Shown here one piece after another: positions 41,365 to 49,773 of a stretch of 55,838 nucleotides of DNA. Source of the DNA: REBR01 sp033721915 (GTDB lineage Bacteria > Pseudomonadota > Gammaproteobacteria > Pseudomonadales > Oleiphilaceae); contig JAWWAC010000016.1 in NCBI GenBank assembly GCA_033721915.1, positions 1 through 55,838 on the forward strand, written 5' to 3'. The position numbers and the translations under genes are program-made. Every line of letters begins with the position of its first letter. The first letter of the stretch is position 1. Under the pieces are notes generated by a model. The model saw nothing but the letters and a program-made list of their open reading frames with translations, was not told the DNA's origin and did no database searches.

Positions 41365-41424
41365 CGGATCAACCACGTACGGATCAACAACGAACGGATC
41401 AACAACGAACGGATCAACAACGAA
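41365..41424 (+). repeat. Four tandem 15-bp repeats between holB and pilZ
   Basis: Four contiguous 15-bp units fill exactly 60 bases. The first is CGGATCAACCACGTA and the next three are identical CGGATCAACAACGAA. The array begins 12 bases after the holB stop and ends 13 bases before the pilZ ATG. It is transcribed in the pilZ leader and could vary in number by slippage. Confidence 0.95.
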
Positions 41425-41437
41425 CGAGAGAAGCCCT

Positions 41438-41782
41438 ATGGGACCCGGTGCACGCAGCGGCATACTCACCCTGACCATCAAGGACAAGGCCGTGCTTTAT
41501 GCCGCCTATATGCCCTTTGTCAAAAACGGCGGCCTGTTTATCCCTACCCAGAAGCAGTACAAGCTGGGGGATGAGGTGTTTCTGCTGCTCAACCTGATGG
41601 ATGAGCCGGAAAAAATCCCCGTGGCCGGCAGGATCACCTGGATTACCCCCCGTGGCGCACAGGGCAACCGTGCCGCCGGCGTGGGTGTGCAGTTCAATGG
41701 TGAGGACGAGACCGCCCGCACCAAGATCGAGGCCTACCTGGCCGGTGCGCTGTCTTCCGATCGACCGACCCACACCATGTGA
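41438..41782 (+). CDS. pilZ: PilZ domain protein, type IV pilus biogenesis type
   Basis: The 114-residue protein matches the small single-domain PilZ of Pseudomonas (118 residues) in length, position after holB and sequence flavour (LTLTIKDKAVLYAAYMPFVKNGGLFIPT). Like that protein it lacks the RxxxR motif needed for cyclic di-GMP binding in other PilZ proteins. It would act in type IV pilus assembly with PilB and FimX. A GAGAGAAG ribosome site precedes the ATG, right after the 15-bp repeat array. The stop overlaps the next gene. Confidence 0.93.
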   Translation: MGPGARSGILTLTIKDKAVLYAAYMPFVKNGGLFIPTQKQYKLGDEVFLLLNLMDEPEKIPVAGRITWITPRGAQGNRAAGVGVQFNGEDETARTKIEAYLAGALSSDRPTHTM

Positions 41783-42672
41783 TGGCAGACCCGCACAACA
41801 CACCACGGCATCAGCGCTTTGCACTCCCCGGCGGTCAGACACTGGCCGCTCTGGTATGGGGGGAGGAAGAGCGGCCGCCGCTGGTCGCACTCCATGGCTG
41901 GCTGGACAACGCCGCCAGCTTTACCCGGCTGGGCCCTCTGCTGGGCCAGCACTACCGGGTGATTGCACTGGACCTTTCCGGCCACGGTTATTCCTCACAC
42001 CGCCCCCCTGGAGGTGATTACGGCATTCCCGGTTATGTGGTGGACCTGGCCCAGTTCATGGAGCGCTACTTTCCCGACGGCGCGCCTGTGCTGGGCCACT
42101 CACTGGGCGGCATCGTGGCCAGCCTGCTGGCGGCCACACAGCCGGCGCGGGTGCCCTGTCTGGCCATGATCGACAGCCTGGGCCCCCAGGTGACCACGCC
42201 GGAACTCTATGCCCAGGACCTGGCCAAGGCGGTCAAGCGCCGTCTGGGTGAGCGCCGCTCGGCGGTGCCGGAATACGCCACTCTGGAGCAGGCACTGGAG
42301 GCGCGCCAGGGTGGCATGCTGCCACTGACGGCGGAGGCCGCCGGCGCCATCGTGCCCCGTAACCTGCGCCCCTGCGAGACCGGCTGGACCTGGCGGACGG
42401 ATCCGCGCCTGCGTTACACTTCAATGCACAAATTCACCGAGCCCCAGGTGCACTCGGCATTGGCGGCCATTCGCTGTCCGGTCCAGCTGCTGGAGGCACA
42501 GGACGGGCTGCTGGTAAAGGCACGACAGCTGTTTGCCGGCCGTTATCGCTGTATTTCCGGTTTGACCACCGTGACGGTGCCCGGATCCCACCACTGTCAC
42601 CTGGACGGTGACGTGGAGGCCATGTCGGATTTGCTGCTGACCTTTTTCTCGCAACACGCACTGTCCCCGTAA
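41782..42672 (+). CDS. Alpha/beta hydrolase
   Basis: The 296-residue alpha/beta-hydrolase has an oxyanion segment LVALHGWLDNA, the nucleophile in GHSLGG (S107), and the catalytic His in PGSHHCHLDGD near the C terminus. The start is ATG 41782, overlapping the pilZ stop by one base (TGATG). A GTG three bases earlier is equally possible. The family covers esterases, epoxide hydrolases and similar enzymes, and the substrate cannot be told. In Pseudomonas the gene after pilZ is tatD, so this neighbour is lineage-specific. Confidence 0.85.
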   Translation: MADPHNTPRHQRFALPGGQTLAALVWGEEERPPLVALHGWLDNAASFTRLGPLLGQHYRVIALDLSGHGYSSHRPPGGDYGIPGYVVDLAQFMERYFPDGAPVLGHSLGGIVASLLAATQPARVPCLAMIDSLGPQVTTPELYAQDLAKAVKRRLGERRSAVPEYATLEQALEARQGGMLPLTAEAAGAIVPRNLRPCETGWTWRTDPRLRYTSMHKFTEPQVHSALAAIRCPVQLLEAQDGLLVKARQLFAGRYRCISGLTTVTVPGSHHCHLDGDVEAMSDLLLTFFSQHALSP

Positions 42673-42696
42673 CACGAAACCGGAGCCCGCCCCCTG

Positions 42697-43617
42697 ATGA
42701 CCCATTCCCTGATGGCCCGCTCTCTGATGACAACGTTGTGCTGGCTTGTGGTGCCGCTCATGGCACTGCCCGGTCTGTCACAGGCAGCGGATCCCGGGCT
42801 GCCCCTGTTCCCGCAGGGCACACTGGAGCGGTCTACGTCACTGGAAAAACAGCCTTACCGGCTGTATGCCGGTGCCGTCCGGGAGGTCCGCGGCGAGGCG
42901 GTTTCCGGTAATTCCCTCGAACTTGAAATGGCGGGGAAGAAGCGGCTGATCAGCACCGCCCGCGGTGTCAGCCTGGAGGCGGTGAAAGCGCATTATCACA
43001 AGGCCCTTGAGGCCCGTCAGGCGGAAGTGGTTTTCAGCTGCACGGGGCGCTCCTGCGGCAGCAGTAATGTCTGGGCCAATGAGGTCTTTGATGAGTCCAC
43101 CCTCTATGGACGCGATGAGGACCAGTTCTATCGCGTGTCCGCCTGGCGTGATGCCAATGACCGGGTGCAGCTGAACAGCCTGTACATCGTGCAGCGCGGC
43201 AATCGCCAGGTCATGGTCCATGAACAGGCCTTCCGGCTGCCGAAGGGGGGCTCACTGCCTGGATTGGAACTGACCCAGCGCCGTGTCTTTGGCCCTGTGG
43301 TGATACCCTGGAGCGTGGGTGACGAGCCGGCACCGGGGGATGACCACCTCAGCCAGATCCGACAGCTGGCGTCCCAGTACCCGGAGGGTCATCTCTACCT
43401 GATGGGTTACGCCCCACTCAATGAAGGCACCCTCTCGCAACTGATGGACCGGGTCGACAAGGCCACCGATTCAATGGCACAAAGGCTTCAGGAGGAAGGC
43501 ATTGCCCGGGACCGACTGCGCCGCCGGTCAATTGGACCACTGGTTTCACCGGCCACTTCCGGGCGCTCAGGGGCGCGCATTGAGGTGATGCTGGTAAGGG
43601 AGACAATCAATGACTAA
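42697..43617 (+). CDS. DUF4892 domain-containing exported protein
   Basis: The 306-residue protein has a signal peptide (about 1-31, ending LSQA-AD). The conserved DUF4892 segment CTGRSCGSSNVWANEVF lies about residues 115-131. The C-terminal part ends in an OmpA-like stretch (RLRRRSIGPLVSPATSGRSG). Upstream Met codons make the start slightly uncertain (42697, 42712 or 42727). Two Cys in the conserved segment may form a disulfide in the periplasm. The function is unknown. It lies in an operon with the hydrolase before it and a patatin after it (8-bp overlap). Confidence 0.85.
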   Translation: MTHSLMARSLMTTLCWLVVPLMALPGLSQAADPGLPLFPQGTLERSTSLEKQPYRLYAGAVREVRGEAVSGNSLELEMAGKKRLISTARGVSLEAVKAHYHKALEARQAEVVFSCTGRSCGSSNVWANEVFDESTLYGRDEDQFYRVSAWRDANDRVQLNSLYIVQRGNRQVMVHEQAFRLPKGGSLPGLELTQRRVFGPVVIPWSVGDEPAPGDDHLSQIRQLASQYPEGHLYLMGYAPLNEGTLSQLMDRVDKATDSMAQRLQEEGIARDRLRRRSIGPLVSPATSGRSGARIEVMLVRETIND

Positions 43618-44818
43618 GGAAAAGGGGGCTTCCCCCCAGAGCAGGCGGGAGAAACAGGAGAAACAGGAGCAGCGGGAGAAGCCGGCCGACAAACCCGGAC
43701 AGGGTCAGAAAGTGGCGCTGGCACTGGGCAGTGGTGGCGCCAGGGGTTACGCCCATATCGGCGTCATTGAGGTGCTGGAAGAGCAGGGCTATGAGATTAC
43801 CGCCATTACCGGCTCCAGCATGGGGGCGCTGATTGGCGGCGTCTACGCCACTGGCAACCTGCGTGCCTACAAGGACTGGGTCACCGGTTTGGACCAGTTC
43901 GATCTGTTCCGCCTGCTGGATTTCTCCCTCAAGTCCCCTGGTGCCATCCGCGGTGACAAGGTCTTCTCCCGTCTCGAGGAGATGATCGGTGACACCCGTA
44001 TCGAGGATCTGTCCATTGCCTACACCGCCATCGCCACGGACCTGCTGGCCCACAAGGAGGTGTGGTTCCAGAAGGGGCTGCTGCGGGATGTGATCCGTGC
44101 CTCCATTGCCATCCCCAGCGTGATCACGCCGGTGATGATGCAGGGCCGTGTTCTGGTGGACGGCGGTCTGCTCAACCCGGTGCCCATTATTCCCACCATG
44201 GCGGCCTATGCGGACATCATTCTGGCGGTGAACCTCAGCGGCAATGCCAACCAGCACCCCAATATCCCACCCATTGAGGAGTGGGAGGACGAGGCACCCT
44301 CTGTTTCTGTCAACCTGGAAGAGGCGGAAGAAAACGAAGAGCCGGACAGAGCGGAAAAGAGCCAGGAGTCCCGGTCCGAGAGCGAGCCGGGCAAGAACGA
44401 GGAATGGCTGGAGCGGCTCAAGCAGACGGCGGCCCGCTGGTTCGAGACCGAAAGCGGCAGCAGCGGCCGCGACGCCCCCAAGAGCGAAGAGCAGGCACTG
44501 GCCATGGCACAGGCCCGTGAGAAGCAGAAAGCCGTCCGTGAAGGGCGTGAACACAGTGAGGAGGTGCATTCCATGAACCTCCAGGAGCTGGGCCTTGGCA
44601 AGTTCGACGTGATGAACCTGGCCATAGAAACCATGCAGCAGGCACTGACACGGCACAAGATGGCCAGCTACCCACCGGACATACTGATCAATTTCCCCAA
44701 GCATGTGTGCAAGGCCTTCGATTACCACAAGGCCCCGGAAATCATCCAGCTCGGCCGCCTGCTGGCGGAAGAGGCCCTGGAGGAGTACCGCAACAGCGGG
44801 ACCACCCAGTCACTGTAG
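43610..44818 (+). CDS. Patatin-like phospholipase, RssA/NTE family
   Basis: The 402-residue protein begins with a charged Lys/Glu tail (1-32). The patatin domain has an oxyanion loop GSGGARG (40-46), the nucleophile in GSSMG (S70) and the catalytic Asp in DGG (D184). Between about residues 223 and 325 is a highly charged, probably disordered insertion not typical of RssA (about 300 residues). The end resumes conserved sequence (MASYPPDILINFPK). It likely cleaves phospholipids or acyl esters in the cytoplasm or at the membrane. It overlaps the DUF4892 gene by 8 bases. Confidence 0.88.
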   Translation: MTKEKGASPQSRREKQEKQEQREKPADKPGQGQKVALALGSGGARGYAHIGVIEVLEEQGYEITAITGSSMGALIGGVYATGNLRAYKDWVTGLDQFDLFRLLDFSLKSPGAIRGDKVFSRLEEMIGDTRIEDLSIAYTAIATDLLAHKEVWFQKGLLRDVIRASIAIPSVITPVMMQGRVLVDGGLLNPVPIIPTMAAYADIILAVNLSGNANQHPNIPPIEEWEDEAPSVSVNLEEAEENEEPDRAEKSQESRSESEPGKNEEWLERLKQTAARWFETESGSSGRDAPKSEEQALAMAQAREKQKAVREGREHSEEVHSMNLQELGLGKFDVMNLAIETMQQALTRHKMASYPPDILINFPKHVCKAFDYHKAPEIIQLGRLLAEEALEEYRNSGTTQSL

Positions 44819-44859
44819 GGCGCCCGGCCCTGTCTCCGGGGTCGACCCGGCGCTGAAAT

Positions 44860-44889
44860 GGGACACAGGCCCGGGCGCTCAGGTATACT
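44860..44889 (+). promoter_or_regulatory. Putative promoter of the prmB-aroC operon
   Basis: GGGACA (44860-44865) and TATACT (44884-44889) are 18 bases apart. A start near 44896 leaves a short leader with GGGGA (44906-44910) before the prmB ATG. Confidence 0.5.
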
Positions 44890-44920
44890 GTGACGCTTTA
44901 TCAACGGGGACAGACAACCG

Positions 44921-45850
44921 ATGAGCGGGCACAGCCTCAATCCAGACAGCAGCCCAACGGACGCGGCCGCTATCAAGGCGTCACTGCAGACGGTGCGCGA
45001 CTGGCTGCGTTATTCCGTCAGCCGCTTTGTGGCGGCGGATGTCTACTGTGGCCATGGCAACGACTCCCACTGGGACGACGCGGTGCAGCTGGTGATGCAG
45101 ACACTGAATCTGCCCATGGTGGAGAACGTGCAGTTTCTCGATGCCCGGCTGGTGCCCGGCGAGAAAGACAGACTCCTCGAGCGCATTGAACGGCGTGTCC
45201 GTGAGCGTGTCCCGGTGGCTTACCTGACCGGCGAAGCCTGGTTCATGGGGCTGCCCTTTTTCGTGGACGAGCGGGTGCTGATCCCCCGCTCGCCACTGGC
45301 GGAGTTTCTCGCCGGTGAAGGGGAGCCCTGGCTGGCCGGGCGCAGCCCGCAGCGCATACTGGACCTGTGCACCGGCAGTGGCTGCATCGGCATTGCCGCC
45401 GCATTGCAGTTCCCGGAGGCCCTGGTGGACCTGGCGGACGTCTCCGGTGAGGCGCTGGCGGTGGCCCGGCGCAATATTGAGCGTTACGGGTTGCAGGACC
45501 GTGTGCGGACCATTGAGTCGGACCTGTTCGATGGCATCAGCGAGCGCTACGACCTGATCCTCAGCAACCCCCCTTACGTGGACGAGCAGGACCTGGCGGC
45601 CATGCCCGCGGAATACCACCACGAGCCGCTGCTGGGGCTGGCCTCGGGCCCGGACGGACTGGAACTGACACGGCGCATGCTGGACCAGGCCGCCGGCCAT
45701 CTCAGCCCCGGCGGCCTCCTGGTGGTGGAAGTGGGCAACAGCGGCGAAGCCCTTGAGTCCAGCCGTCCGGATCTGCCACTGACCTGGATTCACTTCCAGG
45801 AGGGCGGTCACGGGGTATTCCTGCTTTCCCGGGAAGATCTCCCGGCCTGA
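44921..45850 (+). CDS. prmB: Ribosomal protein L3 N5-glutamine methyltransferase
   Basis: The 309-residue SAM-dependent methyltransferase has DLCTGSGCIGIAAA (motif I, from about residue 147) and the NPPY motif (216-219), the mark of glutamine/adenine N-methyltransferases. The N-terminal domain and the position ahead of aroC mark it as PrmB rather than PrmC, which usually follows prfA. It methylates L3 on a glutamine and so aids ribosome assembly. aroC starts 33 bases downstream and is probably co-transcribed. Confidence 0.94.
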   Translation: MSGHSLNPDSSPTDAAAIKASLQTVRDWLRYSVSRFVAADVYCGHGNDSHWDDAVQLVMQTLNLPMVENVQFLDARLVPGEKDRLLERIERRVRERVPVAYLTGEAWFMGLPFFVDERVLIPRSPLAEFLAGEGEPWLAGRSPQRILDLCTGSGCIGIAAALQFPEALVDLADVSGEALAVARRNIERYGLQDRVRTIESDLFDGISERYDLILSNPPYVDEQDLAAMPAEYHHEPLLGLASGPDGLELTRRMLDQAAGHLSPGGLLVVEVGNSGEALESSRPDLPLTWIHFQEGGHGVFLLSREDLPA

Positions 45851-45883
45851 CACCTTTTCCAGAATCTCGGCGAGAAACCCATT

Positions 45884-46987
45884 ATGTCCGGAAACACCTT
45901 TGGTACCCTCTTTACCCTCACCACCAGCGGTGAGAGCCACGGACCCGCACTCAGCGGCATTGTCGACGGCTGCCCCCCCGGGGTGCCACTGGACGAGTCA
46001 CTGCTGCAGGTGGAGCTGGACCGTCGCAAGCCCGGCACCTCGCGCCATACCACACAGCGCCGTGAGCCGGACCAGGTGCGCATTCTCTCCGGCGTCTTCG
46101 AGGGACACACCACCGGTGCGCCCATCGGGCTTCTGATCGAGAACACCGACCAGCGTTCCAGGGACTACTCCAACATCAAGGACCAGTTCCGCCCCGCCCA
46201 CGCCGACTACACCTATGCCCACAAGTACGGCACCCGGGACTACCGTGGCGGTGGCCGCTCATCGGCCCGTGAAACCGCCATGCGCGTGGCGGCTGGGGCC
46301 ATTGCACGGCAGTACCTGAAGGCACAGGGGGTGCTGATACGCGGCTGTATGACCCAGCTCGGCCCCATCGAGCTGGCCATTGAGGACTGGTCCGCGGTCT
46401 ACGACAATCCCTTCTTCTGCGCTGAACCGGGCAAGCTGCCGGAGCTGGAGTCCTACATGGACGCACTGCGCAAGGAGGGGGATTCCGTGGGGGCAGCCAT
46501 CACCGTGGAGGTGCAGGGGTTGCCTCCGGGGTTGGGTGAGCCGGTGTTTGACCGGCTGGACGCGGACATTGCCAAGGCCATGATGAGCATCAATGCCGTC
46601 AAGGGCGTGGAAATCGGCGCCGGCTTTGCCAGCGTGTCCCAGAAGGGCACCGAGCACCGTGACGAGATGACCCCGGAGGGCTTTCTCTCCAACAACGCCG
46701 GTGGCGTACTGGGTGGCATCTCCAGCGGCCAGCCCGTGGTGGCCCGCATTGCCCTGAAACCCACCTCCAGCCTGCGGCTGCCGGGGCGCAGCATCGACCG
46801 CTTCGGCAACCCCATCGAGGTGATCACCACGGGCCGTCATGACCCCTGTGTGGGCATCCGCGCCACCCCCATCGCCGAGGCCATGATGGCCCTGGTGATC
46901 ATGGACCACTGGCTGCGCCACCGGGGACAGAACGGCGGTGTGGAACACCAGATACCCGACATCGAGGGCCGCCGTCGCCGTGATTGA
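45884..46987 (+). CDS. aroC: Chorismate synthase
   Basis: The 367-residue enzyme shows all three classical signatures: GESHGPALSGIVDGCPPG near the N terminus, GGGRSSARETAMRVAAGAIA (about 123-142) and the C-terminal RHDPCVGIRATPIAEAM. It converts EPSP to chorismate with reduced FMN, feeding aromatic amino acids, folate (pabB in this window) and others. It lies between prmB and the MFS gene, with an 8-bp overlap with the latter. Confidence 0.98.
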   Translation: MSGNTFGTLFTLTTSGESHGPALSGIVDGCPPGVPLDESLLQVELDRRKPGTSRHTTQRREPDQVRILSGVFEGHTTGAPIGLLIENTDQRSRDYSNIKDQFRPAHADYTYAHKYGTRDYRGGGRSSARETAMRVAAGAIARQYLKAQGVLIRGCMTQLGPIELAIEDWSAVYDNPFFCAEPGKLPELESYMDALRKEGDSVGAAITVEVQGLPPGLGEPVFDRLDADIAKAMMSINAVKGVEIGAGFASVSQKGTEHRDEMTPEGFLSNNAGGVLGGISSGQPVVARIALKPTSSLRLPGRSIDRFGNPIEVITTGRHDPCVGIRATPIAEAMMALVIMDHWLRHRGQNGGVEHQIPDIEGRRRRD

Positions 46988-48161
46988 CGGTTCCGGCGCG
47001 GGCAGGGCGGTGTACTGGCGCCTGTCGAACCTGTATTTCTGGTTCTTCGCCGCCCTGGGGGCACTGGTGCCTTACTGGTCCCTGTACCTGGAGGGGGAGG
47101 GCTTTTCCTACCTGGAAATCGCCCTTCTGATGGCCACACTCCAGGGCACCAAGATCATCGCCCCCAATCTCTGGGGCTGGCTGGGGGATCGCACCGGACA
47201 GCGTCTGAGGCTGGTGCGCCTGGGTGCCATGGCCTCGTTGCTGTGCTTCTGCGGCGTCTTTGCCCGCCCCGAGTTCACCGGACTGATGCTGGTGATGCTC
47301 TCCTTCAGTTTTTTCTGGAACGCCATACTGCCCCTCTACGAGGTGGTCACACTGCACAACCTGGGGGCCGACTCCCGCCGCTACGGGCGTGTGCGCCTGT
47401 GGGGTTCCATCGGTTTTATCGCCTCGGTGGCGGGTATCGGTGCGCTGCTGGAGTTTTTCCCGGTCAGTCTGCTGCCCTGGATGGTACTGCCGGTGTTTGT
47501 GGGCATACTGCTGTCCACCCGCGGTGTGCACTCCGAGCCACGCACCAGGCGACAGCCCCACCACGGCTCCATCGGTAACATTCTCAGGCAACCGGCGGTC
47601 TGGTCGTTTTTCCTGGTGAACTTTCTGCTGCAGGTCTCCCACGGACCCTACTACACCTTCTTCAGCATCCACCTGGAGACCATGGGCTATGGCAAGTTCA
47701 GTGTCGGCGGCCTCTGGGCATTGGGGGTGATCGCCGAGGTGGGGCTGTTCCTGGTGATGCACCGGTTCCTGGGGTGCTTCCCCATGCGCACCATCGCACT
47801 GGTGGCCATTGCACTGACGGCACTGCGCTGGGGGGTGATTGCCGGGTTCTCGGACCAGTTGCTGATACTGCTGCTGGCCCAGCTTCTGCACGCCGCCTCC
47901 TACGGCGCCCTGCACGGGGTGTCGGTGCACTACATCCGCAATCACTTCGGAGAGGGCCACCATGGACAGGGCCAGGCCCTGTACAGCGGCCTCACCTTTG
48001 GCGCCGGTGGCGCCACCGGTGCCTGGATCGCCGGCCTGCTGGTGCAGGGGGAGAGCACCATTGCCGCCTTCTGGGGGGCGGCGCTGGCCATGACACTGGG
48101 GCTGGTGATCGCCTGGATCTGGATGCGACCCACCCCTGATCGGGCCTATGCCGGCGACTGA
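46980..48161 (+). CDS. MFS transporter, HcaT-like (3-phenylpropionate permease family)
   Basis: The 393-residue membrane protein has about 12 hydrophobic helices. Its start GRAVYWRLSNLYFWFFAALG and the motif WGWLGDRTGQRLRLVRLG resemble the HcaT/LacY-like MFS group. A GTG at 46980 starts inside the aroC end with an 8-bp overlap. Earlier in-frame codons lie within aroC coding sequence. The substrate is not known. Its coupling to aroC hints at an aromatic or related compound, which is speculation. Confidence 0.85.
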   Translation: MIDGSGAGRAVYWRLSNLYFWFFAALGALVPYWSLYLEGEGFSYLEIALLMATLQGTKIIAPNLWGWLGDRTGQRLRLVRLGAMASLLCFCGVFARPEFTGLMLVMLSFSFFWNAILPLYEVVTLHNLGADSRRYGRVRLWGSIGFIASVAGIGALLEFFPVSLLPWMVLPVFVGILLSTRGVHSEPRTRRQPHHGSIGNILRQPAVWSFFLVNFLLQVSHGPYYTFFSIHLETMGYGKFSVGGLWALGVIAEVGLFLVMHRFLGCFPMRTIALVAIALTALRWGVIAGFSDQLLILLLAQLLHAASYGALHGVSVHYIRNHFGEGHHGQGQALYSGLTFGAGGATGAWIAGLLVQGESTIAAFWGAALAMTLGLVIAWIWMRPTPDRAYAGD

Positions 48162-48276
48162 GCCGGCCAATCCGCGCCGCTCTCGCTCTTTCTCTGGAGC
48201 AGCCTCCATTCTGGGCAATAACGCACTGCCGCCCTGCTAACCAGTCCACAGATGCTTGTTTTTGCCACCTAATGAA

Positions 48277-48306
48277 TTGACTGGCCGAGTCCGTTCACGA
48301 CATTTT
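48277..48306 (+). promoter_or_regulatory. Possible promoter for the condensation-domain gene
   Basis: TTGACT (48277-48282) and a poor CATTTT -10 (48301-48306) are 18 bases apart in an AT-richer gap. The leader to ATG 48361 would be about 47 bases. Confidence 0.25.
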
Positions 48307-48360
48307 AGAGCCCTGAACGGATCATCCCCAACGTGGGCCAGTCATGGTCAGGTGTACGTT

Positions 48361-49773
48361 ATGCGCTCATCAGTGTCGTCTGTGAACCGCCGGGAATCAG
48401 AGCCCGGGTTACCTGCCCGTCCACTGGGCTATGGCGAGAGACTCTGGCTGCGACTCAGCGAGGCGGCCTCCAACAACGGCGTCTTTGTGGTGTTTGTGCA
48501 AGGGCCTCTGGACCGGGACCGACTGGACCTGGCACTGCGCCATACCATGGCGGCAATGCCCATTCTCAGAGCCCATGTGGAACAGGCCGCCGGGCGCCCC
48601 GTGTTTGTCTTCGACCGGGACACCACGCCGCCTTTGCGGCGCATTGTGCGGGAGGGAGAGGGCCACTGGCAGCGTCTGGCCGAGCAGGAACTGGACCAGG
48701 GCATCCACCCCAACTCGCCATTGCTGTGGCGGGTCACCCTTCTCGAGAGTGAAGGGGGTGACGAGTCGGAGATTCTGTTCAACTTCAACCACGGCATTAT
48801 CGATGGCCACTCCTTGCAATTGATGCTGGATGGCGTGATGCGCTGCTACCAGAGCAATGACAACGCGCTTACCCCCCAGCCGCCACCGGCCAACTACGAG
48901 TGTTTCCTGCCGGCAACGGCACCGGCGCTGTTGTTTGCCAGGGCCCTTGCCCTGCTGATAAAGCCGCTGTTCGCCGTGCGCAACCCGGTGTCCATCCCCA
49001 CCAGCCGCCGACCCCTGGCCGGGAGAAAACCCGGCACCCGCTTCCGGGTGCTGTCACTGGACAACGAGACCAGCAAGCGACTGGTACTGGCCAGCAAGGA
49101 CCGAGGCGAGAGCTTCCATGGCCTTCTGGGCAGCCTGTTCCTGATGGCCACCCGTGATGCACTGGGACTGAAGCCCGTGAGCGCCACACTGAACATGAGT
49201 GCCGCGGCCAATGTGCGGCCACTGCTGCAGGGGGACTTCAGCAAAGAGGTGGGCTATTTTGCCACCGGCTTCGAATCCCGCTTCTCGCTGGAACCGGACA
49301 CCGAACTCTGGGGTCTGGCCAACCGCGTCAACCAGGACACCCGTCGGCAGTACCAGGCCGGCAAGGTGGCCATGGGGGTCTTCATGAAGCGACTGATACT
49401 GGCCCTGAAGAAGCGCCCACAGGGTCTGGTCCAGTCCATAGCCCGTCACAACAGGACCCATATCCATCTCACCAACCTGGGAAGGATGTTTGTCCAGCCC
49501 CGCTATGGCGAGATCCGTGTCACCCGCCTGATGGCGCTGCCCAGTATGCAGTTCATGGGCAAGCCCATGGTGTGCCTGGAAAGCCATTTTTTTAACCATC
49601 AACTGCAGCTGACATTCAGCTACCCGGACCCGGTGATCGAGGCGGATTTTGTCAAACGCCTGGTAAGCCGCTTTGAAGGGTTGCTGCACCGGGTGGCGGG
49701 TCTGCCTGAAACGGATTATTCACAGTGCGAAGAAAAAGGAAAAGACAATGTCGCAACAGGCGTTCGTACTTGA
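48361..49773 (+). CDS. Stand-alone condensation-domain acyltransferase (PapA/COG4908-like)
   Basis: From MRSSVSSVNRRE this is 470 residues. An open frame to 48256 exists, but it covers the likely promoter. The fold matches the NRPS condensation/chloramphenicol-acetyltransferase superfamily, with the active-site motif NHGIIDG (N143-G149). The usual HHxxxDG has Asn in place of the first His, while the catalytic His (H144) and the structural Asp and Gly remain. No carrier or adenylation domain is attached. PapA-type and alcohol acyltransferases have this form. The gene ends 26 bases inside the following oxygenase gene, so the two are coupled and may act on the same small molecule or lipid. Confidence 0.7.
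   Translation: MRSSVSSVNRRESEPGLPARPLGYGERLWLRLSEAASNNGVFVVFVQGPLDRDRLDLALRHTMAAMPILRAHVEQAAGRPVFVFDRDTTPPLRRIVREGEGHWQRLAEQELDQGIHPNSPLLWRVTLLESEGGDESEILFNFNHGIIDGHSLQLMLDGVMRCYQSNDNALTPQPPPANYECFLPATAPALLFARALALLIKPLFAVRNPVSIPTSRRPLAGRKPGTRFRVLSLDNETSKRLVLASKDRGESFHGLLGSLFLMATRDALGLKPVSATLNMSAAANVRPLLQGDFSKEVGYFATGFESRFSLEPDTELWGLANRVNQDTRRQYQAGKVAMGVFMKRLILALKKRPQGLVQSIARHNRTHIHLTNLGRMFVQPRYGEIRVTRLMALPSMQFMGKPMVCLESHFFNHQLQLTFSYPDPVIEADFVKRLVSRFEGLLHRVAGLPETDYSQCEEKGKDNVATGVRT

Noticed and set aside
41365..41424. CRISPR-like array
   Set aside because: The 15-bp units are contiguous with no spacers, so this is a simple tandem repeat.
43607..44728. Antisense open frame of 373 residues opposite the RssA-type patatin
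   Set aside because: It is a mirror of a charged coding sequence without conserved motifs.
46899..48218. Antisense open frame of 439 residues opposite the MFS gene
   Set aside because: The composition is Gly/Gln/His-rich with no recognisable fold, and the sense strand gives a 12-helix transporter.
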